DNA of 64,000 nt from Nodosilinea sp. WJT8-NPBG4 (GCA_019359285.1 JAHHHQ010000048.1:1-64000); one strand, 5' to 3'. Shown: positions 45,601-54,988, counted from the first letter of the stretch. The notes: generated by a model not told the origin, from the letters alone. Made by a program: numbers and translations.

Positions 45601-45891
45601 ATGGATTTATCTTTTTTGTTGGCGATCGCGCTCATCATTGCTCTCATCTTCTGGCTCAATCGTCGCCAGGGCCGACGACGGCCCGCCGTCTACCGCTCGC
45701 CAACCGCCACCGCCCCGAGCCGGTCGGTGCGGGGCCACACCCAGCGGCAGCTCCTGCGCCTGGTAGGAGGTAATCAGGCTGTGGCCAAACGCTTGGTCGA
45801 GCAGGTGCAGCTGCGCAACCCCGGCCAGAGTGAGCAGTGGTGCTGGGAAAAAGCGATTTACGATGTCCAACGCGATCGCCACATCTCCTGA
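45601..45891 (+). CDS. Small membrane-anchored cyanobacterial protein
   Basis: This 96-residue protein has one N-terminal hydrophobic helix (SFLLAIALIIALIFWL), a strongly basic linker (NRRQGRRRP, RSPTATAPSRSVRGHTQ) and a C-terminal domain of about 45 residues (LLRLVGGNQAVAKRLVEQV, NPGQSEQWCWEKAIYDVQRD). The pattern occurs in cyanobacterial proteins of unknown function. It is a single gene of ordinary composition. Confidence 0.68.
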   Translation: MDLSFLLAIALIIALIFWLNRRQGRRRPAVYRSPTATAPSRSVRGHTQRQLLRLVGGNQAVAKRLVEQVQLRNPGQSEQWCWEKAIYDVQRDRHIS

Positions 45892-46000
45892 GCAATCGTT
45901 CAATCTAGGCAGCGACGATAGAAAGACAGTTTCAGGCAGTATCGGATTAAGCTGCTCTCAAGTCATCTCACGGTAAAAACCAGCGATAGGGAGTTAGGGG

Positions 46001-46630
46001 ATGGTACAAAGCATTGCGATCGGCAATCTAACCCTGCCTGAGTTAGAAGAAACAAAGCACCTAAAGTTGACCGACAACCCCGACTTTTTTCCGGAATGGC
46101 ACCAAAATTTGCCCGACCTGAACGACGAAGAAACGCGTTACTTGGATCAGGTGCAACGGGAGTATTTTGATCAAACCCGCAGCGGCCAAATTTCTGAAGG
46201 GCTGATCAAGCTGATTGTTTTATCGCCGCTGCTGCACTTAGCAGGATTTTACCGCCGCCCCTTTGAGGTCAGGCTAGAGGAATCTGTCCAGGTTGAAGTC
46301 ACTGAGGCCAACCAGGTGTGGCGGGGCCGCATTGATGCCCTCGTAATCAAAGACTCTTTTTGGATTTTAGTGATTGAGGCTAAGAACTCAGCTCTGGGTA
46401 TTGATACGGCCATTCCTCAAGCGCTGGGTTACATGCTAGCCAACCCTCAGATCGATCGCTTCACCTATGGGTTGGTGACTAACGGCAGTAGTTTTGCCTT
46501 TATCAAGCTAGCTCAAACCCCAGAACCTCGTTATGAGGTATCCGATGTGATGCTGCTCCTGCCGGGGCGGAATGTGCTGGGTCGGGTCTTGCAGGTAATG
46601 AAGCGCCTAGGGCAGGAGATTGTGGCCTAG
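46001..46630 (+). CDS. PD-(D/E)xK nuclease-like protein, HsdR N-terminal type
   Basis: This 209-residue protein has the nuclease core found at the N terminus of type I restriction HsdR subunits, but without any helicase part. The active site is in order: Asp112 in GRIDALVI, then Glu126 and Lys128 in VIEAKNSALG, with YMLANPQIDRFTYGLVTNG after it. No hsdM or hsdS is nearby, so it is a free-standing protein, as is common in cyanobacteria. Its stop codon overlaps that of nadK in a CTAG, tail to tail. Confidence 0.85.
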   Translation: MVQSIAIGNLTLPELEETKHLKLTDNPDFFPEWHQNLPDLNDEETRYLDQVQREYFDQTRSGQISEGLIKLIVLSPLLHLAGFYRRPFEVRLEESVQVEVTEANQVWRGRIDALVIKDSFWILVIEAKNSALGIDTAIPQALGYMLANPQIDRFTYGLVTNGSSFAFIKLAQTPEPRYEVSDVMLLLPGRNVLGRVLQVMKRLGQEIVA

Positions 46631-47547
46631 TTTCTATGGTTGTTCACATAGTTGACGCGGGTGCCGGCCCAGTTGAGCTTGTTGCGCAGGGTGCCGTAGT
46701 AGGAATGGTCCTGGCGCAGAATAATGAACTGGGCCATGGCCTCAGCGCTGCGCACATCCACCCGATGCCCGGGCCAGATGGCGGTGCCCAGCACGCCGTC
46801 GGTCCACAGCTTGGTGGTGAGGTCGGGGTCGGCTAGGGGCCACACGCTGACCACTGAGCCGGGCGGCAGCACAATCGGGCGGCTCGACAGGCTGAGGGGG
46901 CAAATGGGTGTCACCACGATCGCATCCATGCCGGGGTGAATGATTGGACCGCCCGCCGCTACGGTGTAGCCGGTCGAGCCAGTAGGGGTGCTGATCAGCA
47001 GACCATCGCCCTGGTACTGGTCGACCACTTCGCCGTCGATTTCCATTTCGAGCATGGAGGTGATCATGCGATCGGGGGAAGCGGGCTTGATGGCCATTTC
47101 GTTGAGGGCCAAGTACACCTCGCTGAGGGGGTCGAGGTTGGTGCGGTGGCCTTCATAGATGCGGGCTTGGAGCATCATGCGCCGCTGAACAGCAAAGCGA
47201 TCGTTCAGCAGTCGCTCCCACACCGCCTCGGTGTCATCCATCTCCTCAGAGCTTTCAGTCAAAAAACCTAAGTGACCGCCAATGTTGACCGCCAGAATAG
47301 GAATATTCTCAGCGGCCAGGTTGCGAGCCGCCGTTAGTGCTGTGCCGTCACCGCCAAACACAATGGCCAGATTAATCGGCTGACTCACCGAGGCCAAGAA
47401 CACCGGATAGGGATTGTCCTTAGGCCCGCTGGGGCCGCGCAAGACCTTACTGCCCAAGGCCTCTAGCTGGTGGGCGCACTTCTCGGCCCACTTTTGGCTC
47501 AGCCGATTACCAGCCTTGTGGACAATGATGACTTGCTCAAGTTGCAC
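46627..47547 (-). CDS. nadK: NAD kinase
   Basis: NAD kinase makes NADP+ from NAD+ and ATP, which feeds photosynthetic NADPH production. The 306-residue protein has GGDGT at residues 65-69, the NEMAIK motif, STPTGSTGYTVAAGGPIIHP and the C-terminal DG-containing segment (LWTDGVLGTAI). The start region (QLEQVIIVHKAGNRLSQKWAEKC) matches the second cyanobacterial NAD kinase type, so the GTG at 47547 is used rather than the upstream codon at 47601. It lies downstream of ndhE on the same strand, after a hairpin. Confidence 0.95.
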   Translation of the reverse strand: MQLEQVIIVHKAGNRLSQKWAEKCAHQLEALGSKVLRGPSGPKDNPYPVFLASVSQPINLAIVFGGDGTALTAARNLAAENIPILAVNIGGHLGFLTESSEEMDDTEAVWERLLNDRFAVQRRMMLQARIYEGHRTNLDPLSEVYLALNEMAIKPASPDRMITSMLEMEIDGEVVDQYQGDGLLISTPTGSTGYTVAAGGPIIHPGMDAIVVTPICPLSLSSRPIVLPPGSVVSVWPLADPDLTTKLWTDGVLGTAIWPGHRVDVRSAEAMAQFIILRQDHSYYGTLRNKLNWAGTRVNYVNNHRN

Positions 47548-47635
47548 AAAAAATGCCGTGGGTTGATAGTACAGAGCGAGAGGGTACACCGTCTCCAGCA
47601 TCCTTAGACAGCGACACCCCAGTGCTTTAAATACA

Positions 47636-47669
47636 ATTGTAGAGGGAGCAATGCCACCCCCTCTACAAT
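47636..47669 (-). terminator. Hairpin after ndhE, likely end of the ndh operon
   Basis: ATTGTAGAGGG at 47636-47646 pairs perfectly with CCCTCTACAAT at 47659-47669 (11-bp stem, 12-nt loop). It is 31 bp after ndhE on the minus strand and before nadK. The following DNA is only moderately T-rich, so it may be a weak terminator or an RNA-stabilising hairpin. Confidence 0.6.
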
Positions 47670-47699
47670 CCAGACATTCTTACGCTTCGGCAGGCAGGC

Positions 47700-48005
47700 C
47701 TACCACTTGAGCAGGTTGAACTGCTCCATATCTACGGTGTCACGGTTGCGGTAGATCGACAACACAATGGCCAAGCCCACCGCCGCCTCTGCGGCCGCAA
47801 TGCTAATCACAAACACCGCAAACACCTGACCGTTGATGCCGACTGGGTCGAGGTAGTTCGAAAACGCCAACAGGTTCAGATTGACGGCATTTAGCATCAG
47901 CTCAATGGACATCAGCACGCGAATGACGTTGCGGCTGTTAACCAAGCCATAGATGCCAATACAGAACAGGGCAGCGGCGGTAAGCAGAAAATACTCAAGT
48001 TGCAT
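47700..48005 (-). CDS. ndhE: NAD(P)H-quinone oxidoreductase subunit 4L (NdhE)
   Basis: NdhE is a small membrane subunit of NDH-1, the complex that runs respiratory and cyclic photosynthetic electron flow in cyanobacteria. The 101-residue protein has three membrane segments and the conserved Glu in [19 protein letters not shown] and [17 protein letters not shown], as in NuoK. The ATG at 48005 is used because homologues start with MQLEYFLL. It is the last gene of the ndhA-ndhI-ndhG-ndhE operon. Confidence 0.97.
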   Translation of the reverse strand: MQLEYFLLTAAALFCIGIYGLVNSRNVIRVLMSIELMLNAVNLNLLAFSNYLDPVGINGQVFAVFVISIAAAEAAVGLAIVLSIYRNRDTVDMEQFNLLKW

Positions 48006-48094
48006 GGCTGAAGAAGAATCCGTTCCAATACCTAACAACAGTTTTGAGCCTCAAGCAGCAGTTCCTTAACCTGCCAAGGCTGCCAAACAGAGGT

Positions 48095-48706
48095 CTAATC
48101 AGAGTCTGGGCTGGCCACCGACGACACCAGCTCGCGCGGTCGCTCTGGCAGCTGCAATGCTTCAGAGGGAGCATCACCAGGAGCCACGTCAGGAATCAAT
48201 TCGCGGCGAGCCAGCACGATCGCCCCAATTAGCGCAATCAGCAGCAGCACCGAAGCCAGCTCAAAGGGCAGCAGGTAGTCGGTAAAAAAGTGAATGCCAA
48301 TGGCGACAGTGGCATTCTCACCCTGGGGCACTTCGGTAGAAATAGCCCAAGGCGTGTTTAGGGTTGAGGCTGTCAGCAGCGCAAACAGACCAACGCAAAC
48401 TCCGCCTGTGGCGAGCTTGCCCACCCAGGCCTGCTTCATGGGGGTGAACTCCTGTTCCTTATTCACCAGCATGATCCCAAACAAGATCAGCACGCTGACA
48501 GCACCCACATACACCAGCACCTGGGCGGCGGCTACAAACCCCGCATTGAGCAAGATGTAAAGGCCCGACATGCTAGTGAACACGCCCCCCAGCAAAAACG
48601 CCGAGTAGACAATGTTGTCTAACAGCACGACTCCCAGGGCACCCCCCAGCGTCATCGCAACCAGTATGCCAAAGGCAACGAGTTGTACCCCTTCCGCTAG
48701 CGTCAC
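48095..48706 (-). CDS. ndhG: NAD(P)H-quinone oxidoreductase subunit 6 (NdhG)
   Basis: NdhG is a membrane subunit of NDH-1, equivalent to NuoJ. The 203-residue protein has five membrane segments, with LGVVLLDNIVYSAFLLGGVFTSMSGLYILLNAGFVAAAQVLVYVGAVSVLILFGIMLVN as the conserved core. The C-terminal ~35 residues after the last span are soluble and variable. It lies 83 bp downstream of ndhI and 89 bp upstream of ndhE. Confidence 0.97.
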   Translation of the reverse strand: MTLAEGVQLVAFGILVAMTLGGALGVVLLDNIVYSAFLLGGVFTSMSGLYILLNAGFVAAAQVLVYVGAVSVLILFGIMLVNKEQEFTPMKQAWVGKLATGGVCVGLFALLTASTLNTPWAISTEVPQGENATVAIGIHFFTDYLLPFELASVLLLIALIGAIVLARRELIPDVAPGDAPSEALQLPERPRELVSSVASPDSD

Positions 48707-48789
48707 AGTCTTGACTCCTGATAAACATTGAGCGATCGCAGCCGTGGTCTTAGCTTAGGCGAATGTACCACGGAACCCTAACGGGTGCA

Positions 48790-49428
48790 TTACTCCTTAG
48801 CCTTGGCTTCGCTGGCCTTGGCTTCGCCTTCAGCCGCTTTAGCTTCTTTTTGGGCTGCCTCCAAAATTTCTTGGGGCATCTGGCCCGCCCGCCGAGCATT
48901 GACCGGCAGATCATGAGGGCCCATGACGCCCTTGGGCAGGTAGGCTAGCTCTCGCAGGGGAGTAACCATTGGGTCTTGGGTGACCTTGTAGGGCAAACGA
49001 CCTAGGGCCACGCTGTCGTAGTTCAGCTCGTGGCGCTCATAGACAGCCAGCTCATACTCTTCGGTCATTGACAGGCAGTTGGTGGGGCAATACTCCACGC
49101 AGTTGCCGCAGAAAATGCAGACCCCAAAGTCAATGCTGTAGTGCTTCAGATCTTTTTTCTTAGTTGCTTTGTCAAATTCCCAATCAACTACAGGCAGGTT
49201 GATAGGGCACACCCGCACACACACCTCGCAGGCAATGCACTTATCAAACTCAAAGTGAATGCGCCCCCGAAACCGCTCTGAGGGGATTAGTTTCTCGTAG
49301 GGGTACTGCACCGTCACCGGGCGGCGACTCATGTGGTCAAAGGTTACAGAGAGCCCCTGGCCAATATATTTGGCCGCCTGTAAGCTCTCTTTGGCATAAT
49401 CGCCGACTTGTTTAAGAAAACCCAGCAT
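48790..49428 (-). CDS. ndhI: NAD(P)H-quinone oxidoreductase subunit I (NdhI), two 4Fe-4S clusters
   Basis: NdhI carries two 4Fe-4S clusters of NDH-1. Both ferredoxin-type sites are intact in this 212-residue protein: Cys64, 67, 70 and 74 ([12 protein letters not shown]), and Cys104, 107, 110 and 114 ([12 protein letters not shown]). The ATG at 49428 is used because homologues start with the [14 protein letters not shown] segment. The C-terminal tail is an Ala/Lys/Glu repeat ([15 protein letters not shown]) beyond the usual family end. It follows ndhA after about 107 bp. Confidence 0.97.
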   Translation of the reverse strand: MLGFLKQVGDYAKESLQAAKYIGQGLSVTFDHMSRRPVTVQYPYEKLIPSERFRGRIHFEFDKCIACEVCVRVCPINLPVVDWEFDKATKKKDLKHYSIDFGVCIFCGNCVEYCPTNCLSMTEEYELAVYERHELNYDSVALGRLPYKVTQDPMVTPLRELAYLPKGVMGPHDLPVNARRAGQMPQEILEAAQKEAKAAEGEAKASEAKAKE

Positions 49429-49535
49429 GGGGAAACTCTCCGCAGTGGTACAGGTTGTCAATGGGGTAGTTGAGCGTTCAGCAGGGGTTAGCTACCAGCA
49501 GTCACCTATCTACAGGGTAGGGCAAGCGCTTTAAG

Positions 49536-50654
49536 CTAGCCACCAAAGGCAACCGGAAACGCCAGCTTAAGGGCAGCAGTCAGCAACAGATTGACCAACG
49601 CCACCGGCAGCAGAAACTTCCAGCCAAAGTCAAGCAGTTGGTCAATGCGAACGCGAGGCACGGTCCACCGCAGCAGCACTGCAATAAACACCAGGGCGTA
49701 GGCCTTGAACAGGGTCATCACGATGCCGAGGGAAGCGGTGATGACCTGGAGCCAGGGGGTAGTTTCGCTGACCCCAATCAGACTGGCTAACCAGCTCACC
49801 GAGATGGGAGATTCCCAGCCGCCCAGATACAAAATCGAGACGATCAGCGCCGACAGCACCAGGTTGACGTAGGAGCCTACGTAGAACAGACCAAACTTCA
49901 TGCCGGTGTATTCGGTCTGGTAGCCGGCCACCAGCTCTTCCTCCGCCTCTGGTAGGTCAAAGGGCAGACGTTCGCACTCCGCCAGGGCGGCGATCCAAAA
50001 GATTAGGAAGCCAGCGGGCTGCCGCCAGATATTCCAGCCCAAAATGCCGTAGCCCGACTGCTGATTGACAATGTCGATGGTGCTTAGGCTATTCGACATC
50101 AGCACCACCGCCAGCACCGCCAGCGCCATGGGAATTTCGTAGCTAATCGACTGTGCCGCCGCCCGCAAACCTCCCAGCAGCGAATACTTGTTGTTGGAGG
50201 AGTAACCCGACATCAGCAAGCCAATGGGGGCAATGCTGGAGAGGGCTATCCACAAAAAGATGCCAACGCCAAGGTCGGTAATCACCAGATTTTGGCCAAA
50301 GGGCACAATCAGGTACGACAAAAACACCGGGATCACCACGATCGCTGGCCCCAGCGTAAACAGAATCGGGTCAGCCTTAGCGGGGGTAATGTCTTCTTTG
50401 AAAATCAGCTTAATACCGTCGGCAGCAGCCTGAAGGGTGCCGAGAGGCCCAGCAAACTCAGGACCAATCCGCTGCTGAGCGGCCGCAGAAATTTTGCGCT
50501 CTAGCCATACCGTCACAAAAATGCTGACCGTGGCCCCAATCAGAATCACCACCATGGGCAGGGGCAACCACAGAGCCTTTGCCGCTCCAGTGGGCAGTCC
50601 CAGGTCGACGAGGGCGCTGACGAAACTACCCTGTAGGTCAATTCCTTGATTCAT
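49536..50654 (-). CDS. ndhA: NAD(P)H-quinone oxidoreductase subunit 1 (NdhA)
   Basis: NdhA is the membrane subunit that sits next to the quinone site of NDH-1 (equivalent to NuoH). The 372-residue protein has eight membrane segments and the signatures [48 protein letters not shown] and [21 protein letters not shown]. It is the first gene of the operon, with about 410 bp of gene-free DNA between it and gltA. Confidence 0.97.
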   Translation of the reverse strand: MNQGIDLQGSFVSALVDLGLPTGAAKALWLPLPMVVILIGATVSIFVTVWLERKISAAAQQRIGPEFAGPLGTLQAAADGIKLIFKEDITPAKADPILFTLGPAIVVIPVFLSYLIVPFGQNLVITDLGVGIFLWIALSSIAPIGLLMSGYSSNNKYSLLGGLRAAAQSISYEIPMALAVLAVVLMSNSLSTIDIVNQQSGYGILGWNIWRQPAGFLIFWIAALAECERLPFDLPEAEEELVAGYQTEYTGMKFGLFYVGSYVNLVLSALIVSILYLGGWESPISVSWLASLIGVSETTPWLQVITASLGIVMTLFKAYALVFIAVLLRWTVPRVRIDQLLDFGWKFLLPVALVNLLLTAALKLAFPVAFGG

Positions 50655-50809
50655 CGGCCAGTCCTTAGCAACGGTACAGTTAACTCTGGCAGAGAGAAAA
50701 CACTTTAGATTCTACCGCCATCTTCCCCCATCCACCGAGCCAGACAGGTGGGATTCATAGGAAGTTTTGGCGGGAAAGGATTGAGGAGCTGGTTGGAGCA
50801 GTAGGTAAA

Positions 50810-50950
50810 AGGTTCAAGATTTACGGTGCGAGGGGTCCAAGGTATATGGCATGAGACCTAGGAGAGCTTCCTATAGCTCTGCACTCAAAATCTCTAAACT
50901 CTCTCTCATAGTCTCCTGCAATCCTGGACCTTGCACCTTAAACCTCTTCA
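50810..50950. repeat. Dispersed intergenic repeat, copy 5
   Basis: The left arm reads AGGTTCAAGATTTACGGTGC and then GGGGTCCAAGG; the right arm, inverted, reads CTGGACCTTGCACCTTAAACC. The pairing is imperfect but the wording is that of the other copies. It lies between ndhA and gltA. Confidence 0.6.
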
Positions 50951-50961
50951 AGACCCCAAAA

Positions 50962-50993
50962 CAAAAGCCCCCCAGCGCAAGCGCCAGAGGGGC
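50962..50993 (-). terminator. gltA: Terminator of gltA
   Basis: On the minus strand GCCCCTCTGGCGC and GCGCTGGGGGGC form a GC-rich stem across TT, followed by TTTTGTTTT. It lies about 75 bp after the gltA stop. Confidence 0.8.
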
Positions 50994-51066
50994 AGGAGTT
51001 CCTGAAAATCGTCACTAGATCAATAATCTGCGCTGGGGAGAAGAGTGCCCAGGGGGGTCTGACCCA

Positions 51067-52248
51067 TCAGGTGGGTGCAGACATCGAAAAACCCTGTTTA
51101 TCCCAGATGTGGGGACGATTGGCTAGGTCGACATAGGCCTGGCTGTGGGGGCCGGTGTAGATCTGGGTAGGCCGGAAGATGCGGTTTTCGCCGAGCTGCT
51201 CTTTCCAGTGAGCCAGCCAGCCGGCCACCCGAGCGATCGCAAAAATCGGTGTAAACAAATCGGTCGGAATGCCCAGCTTGCGATAGACCAGCCCCGAGTA
51301 GAAGTCAACGTTGGGGTAAATGCCCTTAGCGCCGAGCTTTTCGGAGACGGCCAGCTCCATCTCTAGGGCGATCGCGTAGTACTCGTCTTGACCAAACTTA
51401 GCAAACAGCTGCTCGGCCAGCCCCTGCAAAATGGTGGCGCGGGGGTCTTTGACCTTATAGACCCGGTGGCCAAAGCCCATGATCTTTGACTTTTCGGCAA
51501 TGCAGCGCTCCACATAGGGGCGCACATTTTCGACCGAGCCGATCTCCTCCAGCATGTCAATCACCTCTTCGTTGGCTCCGCCGTGGAGCGGTCCCGCCAG
51601 GGTGCCCACCGCCGAGGCCACCACGGCGTAGGGATCAGTGAGCGTTGAGGCCGTCACCATGGCCGAAAAGGTCGAGGCGTTGATGGTGTGCTCGGCATGG
51701 AGAGTGAGGCAGATATCAAAGATCCGCGCCGCCAGGGGGTCAGGCTCGCGCTCGTTGAGCATATAGAGAAAGTTGGCGGAGTAGTTGAGGTCGTCCCTAG
51801 GCTGCACTGGGTCGTTACCCTTGCGCATCAGCTGAAACGCCGCCACCATGGTGGGAATTTTGGCCAGTAGCCGCACCACCGCCTGCTGAATATAGACCGG
51901 ATTATCCAACGCCCGGCGCGAGTAAAACAGTCCCAGGGCAGCCGCACAGGCTTGCAGAGCATCCATCGGGTGGCCGCTCTCGGGGAAGCACTTCATCATG
52001 TCGCGGATGCGGTACTTGAGGCGGCGGTGATAGCGAATTTCGTACTCAAAAGCCTCTAGCTCTGGCTTGGAGGGCAATCCGCCCCAAATCAGCAGGTAGG
52101 CCGTTTCGAGAAAGGTACCGCGCTGGGCCAACTCTTCAATGGGAATGCCGCGATACTCCAAGATTCCCGCTTGGCCATCCACATAGCTAATGCTCGACTG
52201 GGTGGCCGGTACACCCTCTAAACCGGGCCTGTACTCACATGCGGTCAT
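51067..52248 (-). CDS. gltA: Citrate synthase
   Basis: Citrate synthase makes citrate from oxaloacetate and acetyl-CoA and feeds 2-oxoglutarate synthesis in cyanobacteria. The 393-residue protein has GHPMDALQA near residue 91, the catalytic His in LAGPLHGGANEEV, the second His in MGFGHRVYKVKDPRA, and the catalytic Asp in NVDFYSGLVYRKLGIP. The short length fits the bacterial type II/III-like cyanobacterial enzymes. GGGAGC stands 7 bp before the ATG. It has its own terminator. Confidence 0.96.
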   Translation of the reverse strand: MTACEYRPGLEGVPATQSSISYVDGQAGILEYRGIPIEELAQRGTFLETAYLLIWGGLPSKPELEAFEYEIRYHRRLKYRIRDMMKCFPESGHPMDALQACAAALGLFYSRRALDNPVYIQQAVVRLLAKIPTMVAAFQLMRKGNDPVQPRDDLNYSANFLYMLNEREPDPLAARIFDICLTLHAEHTINASTFSAMVTASTLTDPYAVVASAVGTLAGPLHGGANEEVIDMLEEIGSVENVRPYVERCIAEKSKIMGFGHRVYKVKDPRATILQGLAEQLFAKFGQDEYYAIALEMELAVSEKLGAKGIYPNVDFYSGLVYRKLGIPTDLFTPIFAIARVAGWLAHWKEQLGENRIFRPTQIYTGPHSQAYVDLANRPHIWDKQGFSMSAPT

Positions 52249-52580
52249 AAATTGTCGCTCCCGTTTGCTGACCTATGATTCCGAAGGGGTTAATGCCCCG
52301 CCGTCATCACGCTACCAAATCATTTGATCAACCTTAGCGCTGCTGTCAATTAAGTGGGGAGAATGGCTGCGCGACAGCCTTTCCTGCTAGGTCCAATTCA
52401 GTCGAGGCTGAAAGCCAGCAGAGGCTCTATTGCTATGGGCGGCAGGGGGATAGGCAGCTCAGGCCATGGCGATCGCATGGAAACGGCGATCGCTCTAGCA
52501 GACCAAAAGCCGATAGTCGCCCCGTGCCGATCGCCATGGCCTACAGTGGTTGAGTCCTTCAATTTTCCAGATTAATCCCT
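52249..52580. other. Divergent intergenic region with a 15-bp inverted repeat
   Basis: About 330 bases between gltA and atx1. AGGCCATGGCGATCG at 52461-52475 pairs perfectly with its complement at 52528-52542 across 52 bases. The loop includes another HIP1 site. No gene is supported here. Confidence 0.5.
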
Positions 52581-52781
52581 ATGACCACCCTTTCTGTGAC
52601 CGTGCCCAATATGGCCTGCGGAGCCTGCGTTAGCACCATTACCCAGGCCGTGCAGGCCGTTGACCCCAGCGCCGAGGTCAAAACCGACCTCGTGTCCAAG
52701 GCGGTAGACATTTCCGCCAGCGTTGCCGCCGAGGCACTTACCGAGGCGATTCAGAAGGCGGGCTATACAGTGCAGGCTTAG
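52581..52781 (+). CDS. atx1: Atx1-like copper metallochaperone (HMA domain)
   Basis: This 66-residue single-HMA protein would carry Cu(I) to thylakoid and plasma-membrane copper ATPases for plastocyanin. The metal site is Cys13 and Cys16 in MACGAC; the sequence LSVTVPNMACGACVSTITQAV and the ALTEAIQKAGYTVQA end resemble cyanobacterial Atx1. No copper ATPase is adjacent. Its stop overlaps that of the convergent bvdR gene by four bases (TTAG). Confidence 0.9.
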   Translation: MTTLSVTVPNMACGACVSTITQAVQAVDPSAEVKTDLVSKAVDISASVAAEALTEAIQKAGYTVQA

Positions 52782-53794
52782 GGCACCGCAACATCGACCA
52801 CGCGCCCCGTCGCCGCCGATCGCTGTGCAGCCGTTGCCACTTGCAAGGTATACAGGCTGGCCTCGGGCGTGCAGTACAGCGCCTGCCCCGTAAGCAGGTG
52901 CTCGATCACCTGAGCAGTATCGGCCGCAAACAGCCCCCGGCGGGAGCCCACCTCTAGAGCGCGAGTGCCTTGAGCGTCGCTCAAAGTACCCTGGTCGCCA
53001 TCCAGACAAAGCGAACCGTCGCTGCCGAGCACCTCTAGCCGCCGCGTCGCCTGCCACAGGGTCTCGCCCTTGCCGTAGGTCACCTCAGCGATCAGCCCTG
53101 AGTCGAAGGTGAGCTGAGCGGTGCAGAGGCAGGTGGTGTAGCAGGTCAGGCCCTCGGGGCCAGGGGTGAGGCCGTCGTAGTGGTTTTGGCAATAGACCCG
53201 CGCCACCGGGCCAAAGCAGTCGATCAGTCGGTGCAGGCGCGACAGTGCCCCCACTAACGGAAAGCCAAACAGCTCAGGGCAATAGGTCCAGGTGGAAGGA
53301 GCTGGGCGACGAGGAGACAGGGTGCAGTAGCGGGCATAGAAAGGCTGACCGATCGCCCCCAGATTAGCTTTAGCCGCCAGATGGGTGCCGCCCAGCAGCT
53401 CAATGTGCTCAACATGCAGCAGGCGCTGCTTGACCTTGGCCAGGGTGAGCAGGGGCTGAGCTTCGTCGGCACTCAGCGCCAGGGGATATTCCACCACCAC
53501 ATGGTGATTGGCCTCTAGAGCAGCGGCGACGACAGTGCTGTGGTCACGGTTGATGTGGCAGACCACGATCAGATCTAGGTCAGAGCCCTCAATGAGGGCT
53601 TTCCAGTCATCCACGGCGACGGCGTTGTACTGCGCGGCAAAGGCCTGGGTATCGGCAGTGTTGTGGCCAGCCACGGCAACTAGAGAGGCGCGATCGCTAG
53701 CCTGGAGCGCATCGGCCCGCAGTCGCGCCACAAAGCCCGTGCCGACCATACCGACCCGCACTACATCGCCCTTGACCTTAGGGGTTGCCATCAC
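52778..53794 (-). CDS. bvdR: Biliverdin reductase
   Basis: BvdR reduces biliverdin to bilirubin and affects phycobilisome pigment balance in cyanobacteria. The 338-residue protein has a Gfo/Idh/MocA fold: a Rossmann start (VRVGMVGTGFVARLRADAL) and the EYPLAL cofactor-side segment. The specific landmarks of cyanobacterial BvdR follow: LLHVEHIELLGGTH, FYARYCTLSP, FGFPLVGALSRLHRLIDCFG, EVTYGKGETLWQ and GSRRGLFAADTAQVI. These distinguish it from sugar dehydrogenases of the same fold. It is convergent with atx1 and divergent from the hydrolase gene. Confidence 0.93.
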   Translation of the reverse strand: MMATPKVKGDVVRVGMVGTGFVARLRADALQASDRASLVAVAGHNTADTQAFAAQYNAVAVDDWKALIEGSDLDLIVVCHINRDHSTVVAAALEANHHVVVEYPLALSADEAQPLLTLAKVKQRLLHVEHIELLGGTHLAAKANLGAIGQPFYARYCTLSPRRPAPSTWTYCPELFGFPLVGALSRLHRLIDCFGPVARVYCQNHYDGLTPGPEGLTCYTTCLCTAQLTFDSGLIAEVTYGKGETLWQATRRLEVLGSDGSLCLDGDQGTLSDAQGTRALEVGSRRGLFAADTAQVIEHLLTGQALYCTPEASLYTLQVATAAQRSAATGRVVDVAVP

Positions 53795-53900
53795 CCGTTC
53801 CTCACCTATGTCGCCATCGCCATAGTACGTTTTTCTCCAGCGGGGGGATGGTGCTGCAACGGGTTCTCTGGAATGCTGAAGGCAGTATTAGCACGACCCT

Positions 53901-54941
53901 ATGCCTCCCTTTGTGCCCCCCTGGTTTTTGCAAAATGGTTTGGCTATGACCCTCTACACCGCCCTGGTGTCGAGCCAAACCTGGCCCCAAACCGTTGACC
54001 TACCGCCCGTCTCCTACCAAGACCATATTTTCACAGGCCAGGGAGATATACCAATTTTTGGCCGCTGGTCAGTGCCCAACCGCTCGAAGGGCACCATTGT
54101 CGCCACCTACGGCATTACCGGCAGCCTCGATGACCAGTGGCAGCTCGAAATTTTGGGCCGCAAGGCCCACCGCCGGGGCTACGGCATGGTGGTGTTTGAC
54201 TGGCGCGCTCACGGAAAAACCGCAGACCTCTCGCCCACCCTCACCTCCGATGGCATCTACGAAGGGGATGATTACGTGGCCCTGGCCGCCCAAGCCAAGG
54301 CGCTTGGCTGCGTGCCGCCCTTCTGGTTTATGGGCTATTCCCTCAGTGGGCAGCTGGCGCTGTGGGGGGCTAAAGCAGCCATGCATTTGCCAGCCGACAG
54401 CGGTCTAGCGCCCGGGGACATTGCCGGAGTAGTGGTGGTCTGCCCCAGCCTCGACTCCAACCGATCGCTGCGCTACCTGAGCGCTGATCCGCTAGGCAAG
54501 TTTTTAGAGCGATCGATCGCTCAAGAACTCAAGCGCCTGGCCCAGCGCCTCTACCAGGCCCACCCCGACCACTTTGACCCCGCCGCCATCGATCGCGCCA
54601 ACAGCATCTGGGGCTTTGACCACGAGTTGGTGATTCCTCGCCTGGGGTTTGCCTCAGTCGAAGACTACTACAACGCCAGCAGCCCGCTGCCCTTTATGGC
54701 CGAGCTAACGATTCCCACCCTGATTCTCTACGCCGCCGACGACCCCCTCTTCAGCCCCGAGATCATCCCCGACCTAAAGAATGTTTGTGCGGCCAACCCC
54801 AAGATCGACTTGGTACTGACCGAGTTCGGTGGCCACGTAGGCTACTGCAACAGCAGCGCCGGTCAACGCCAGGCCGGGGACAGCGACCCCTGGTGGGCAT
54901 GGAACCGAGCGCTGAACTGGGTAGAGCAGGTAGGTGGATAA
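53901..54941 (+). CDS. Alpha/beta hydrolase, YheT-like
   Basis: This 346-residue protein has the alpha/beta hydrolase triad: Ser147 in the GYSLSG elbow, an Asp in YAADDPLF, and a His in FGGHVGYC. The long form with LVSSQTWPQTVDLPPVSYQDHIF-like N-terminal wording and the VFDWRAHGKTA and FDHELVIPRLGF segments resemble the YheT family of uncharacterised hydrolases. The start is either 53901 or an internal ATG at 53946; neither has a strong ribosome site. No genes of a pathway flank it. Confidence 0.86.
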   Translation: MPPFVPPWFLQNGLAMTLYTALVSSQTWPQTVDLPPVSYQDHIFTGQGDIPIFGRWSVPNRSKGTIVATYGITGSLDDQWQLEILGRKAHRRGYGMVVFDWRAHGKTADLSPTLTSDGIYEGDDYVALAAQAKALGCVPPFWFMGYSLSGQLALWGAKAAMHLPADSGLAPGDIAGVVVVCPSLDSNRSLRYLSADPLGKFLERSIAQELKRLAQRLYQAHPDHFDPAAIDRANSIWGFDHELVIPRLGFASVEDYYNASSPLPFMAELTIPTLILYAADDPLFSPEIIPDLKNVCAANPKIDLVLTEFGGHVGYCNSSAGQRQAGDSDPWWAWNRALNWVEQVGG

Positions 54942-54988
54942 ACGCAATGTCGGGGCATTGCCTCCAATGCCCCTAACCAAGGATCTCA

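Larger units (their letters stand above)
50655..51066. other. Intergenic region between gltA and ndhA
   Basis: Two same-strand genes are separated by about 410 bases. It holds the gltA terminator (50962-50993), dispersed repeat copy 5 (50810-50950) and presumably the ndh promoter toward 50655. No other feature is firm. Confidence 0.5.

Noticed and set aside
46001-46630. Type I restriction system
   Set aside because: Only the nuclease-like domain is present; helicase, methylase and specificity genes are missing from the neighbourhood.
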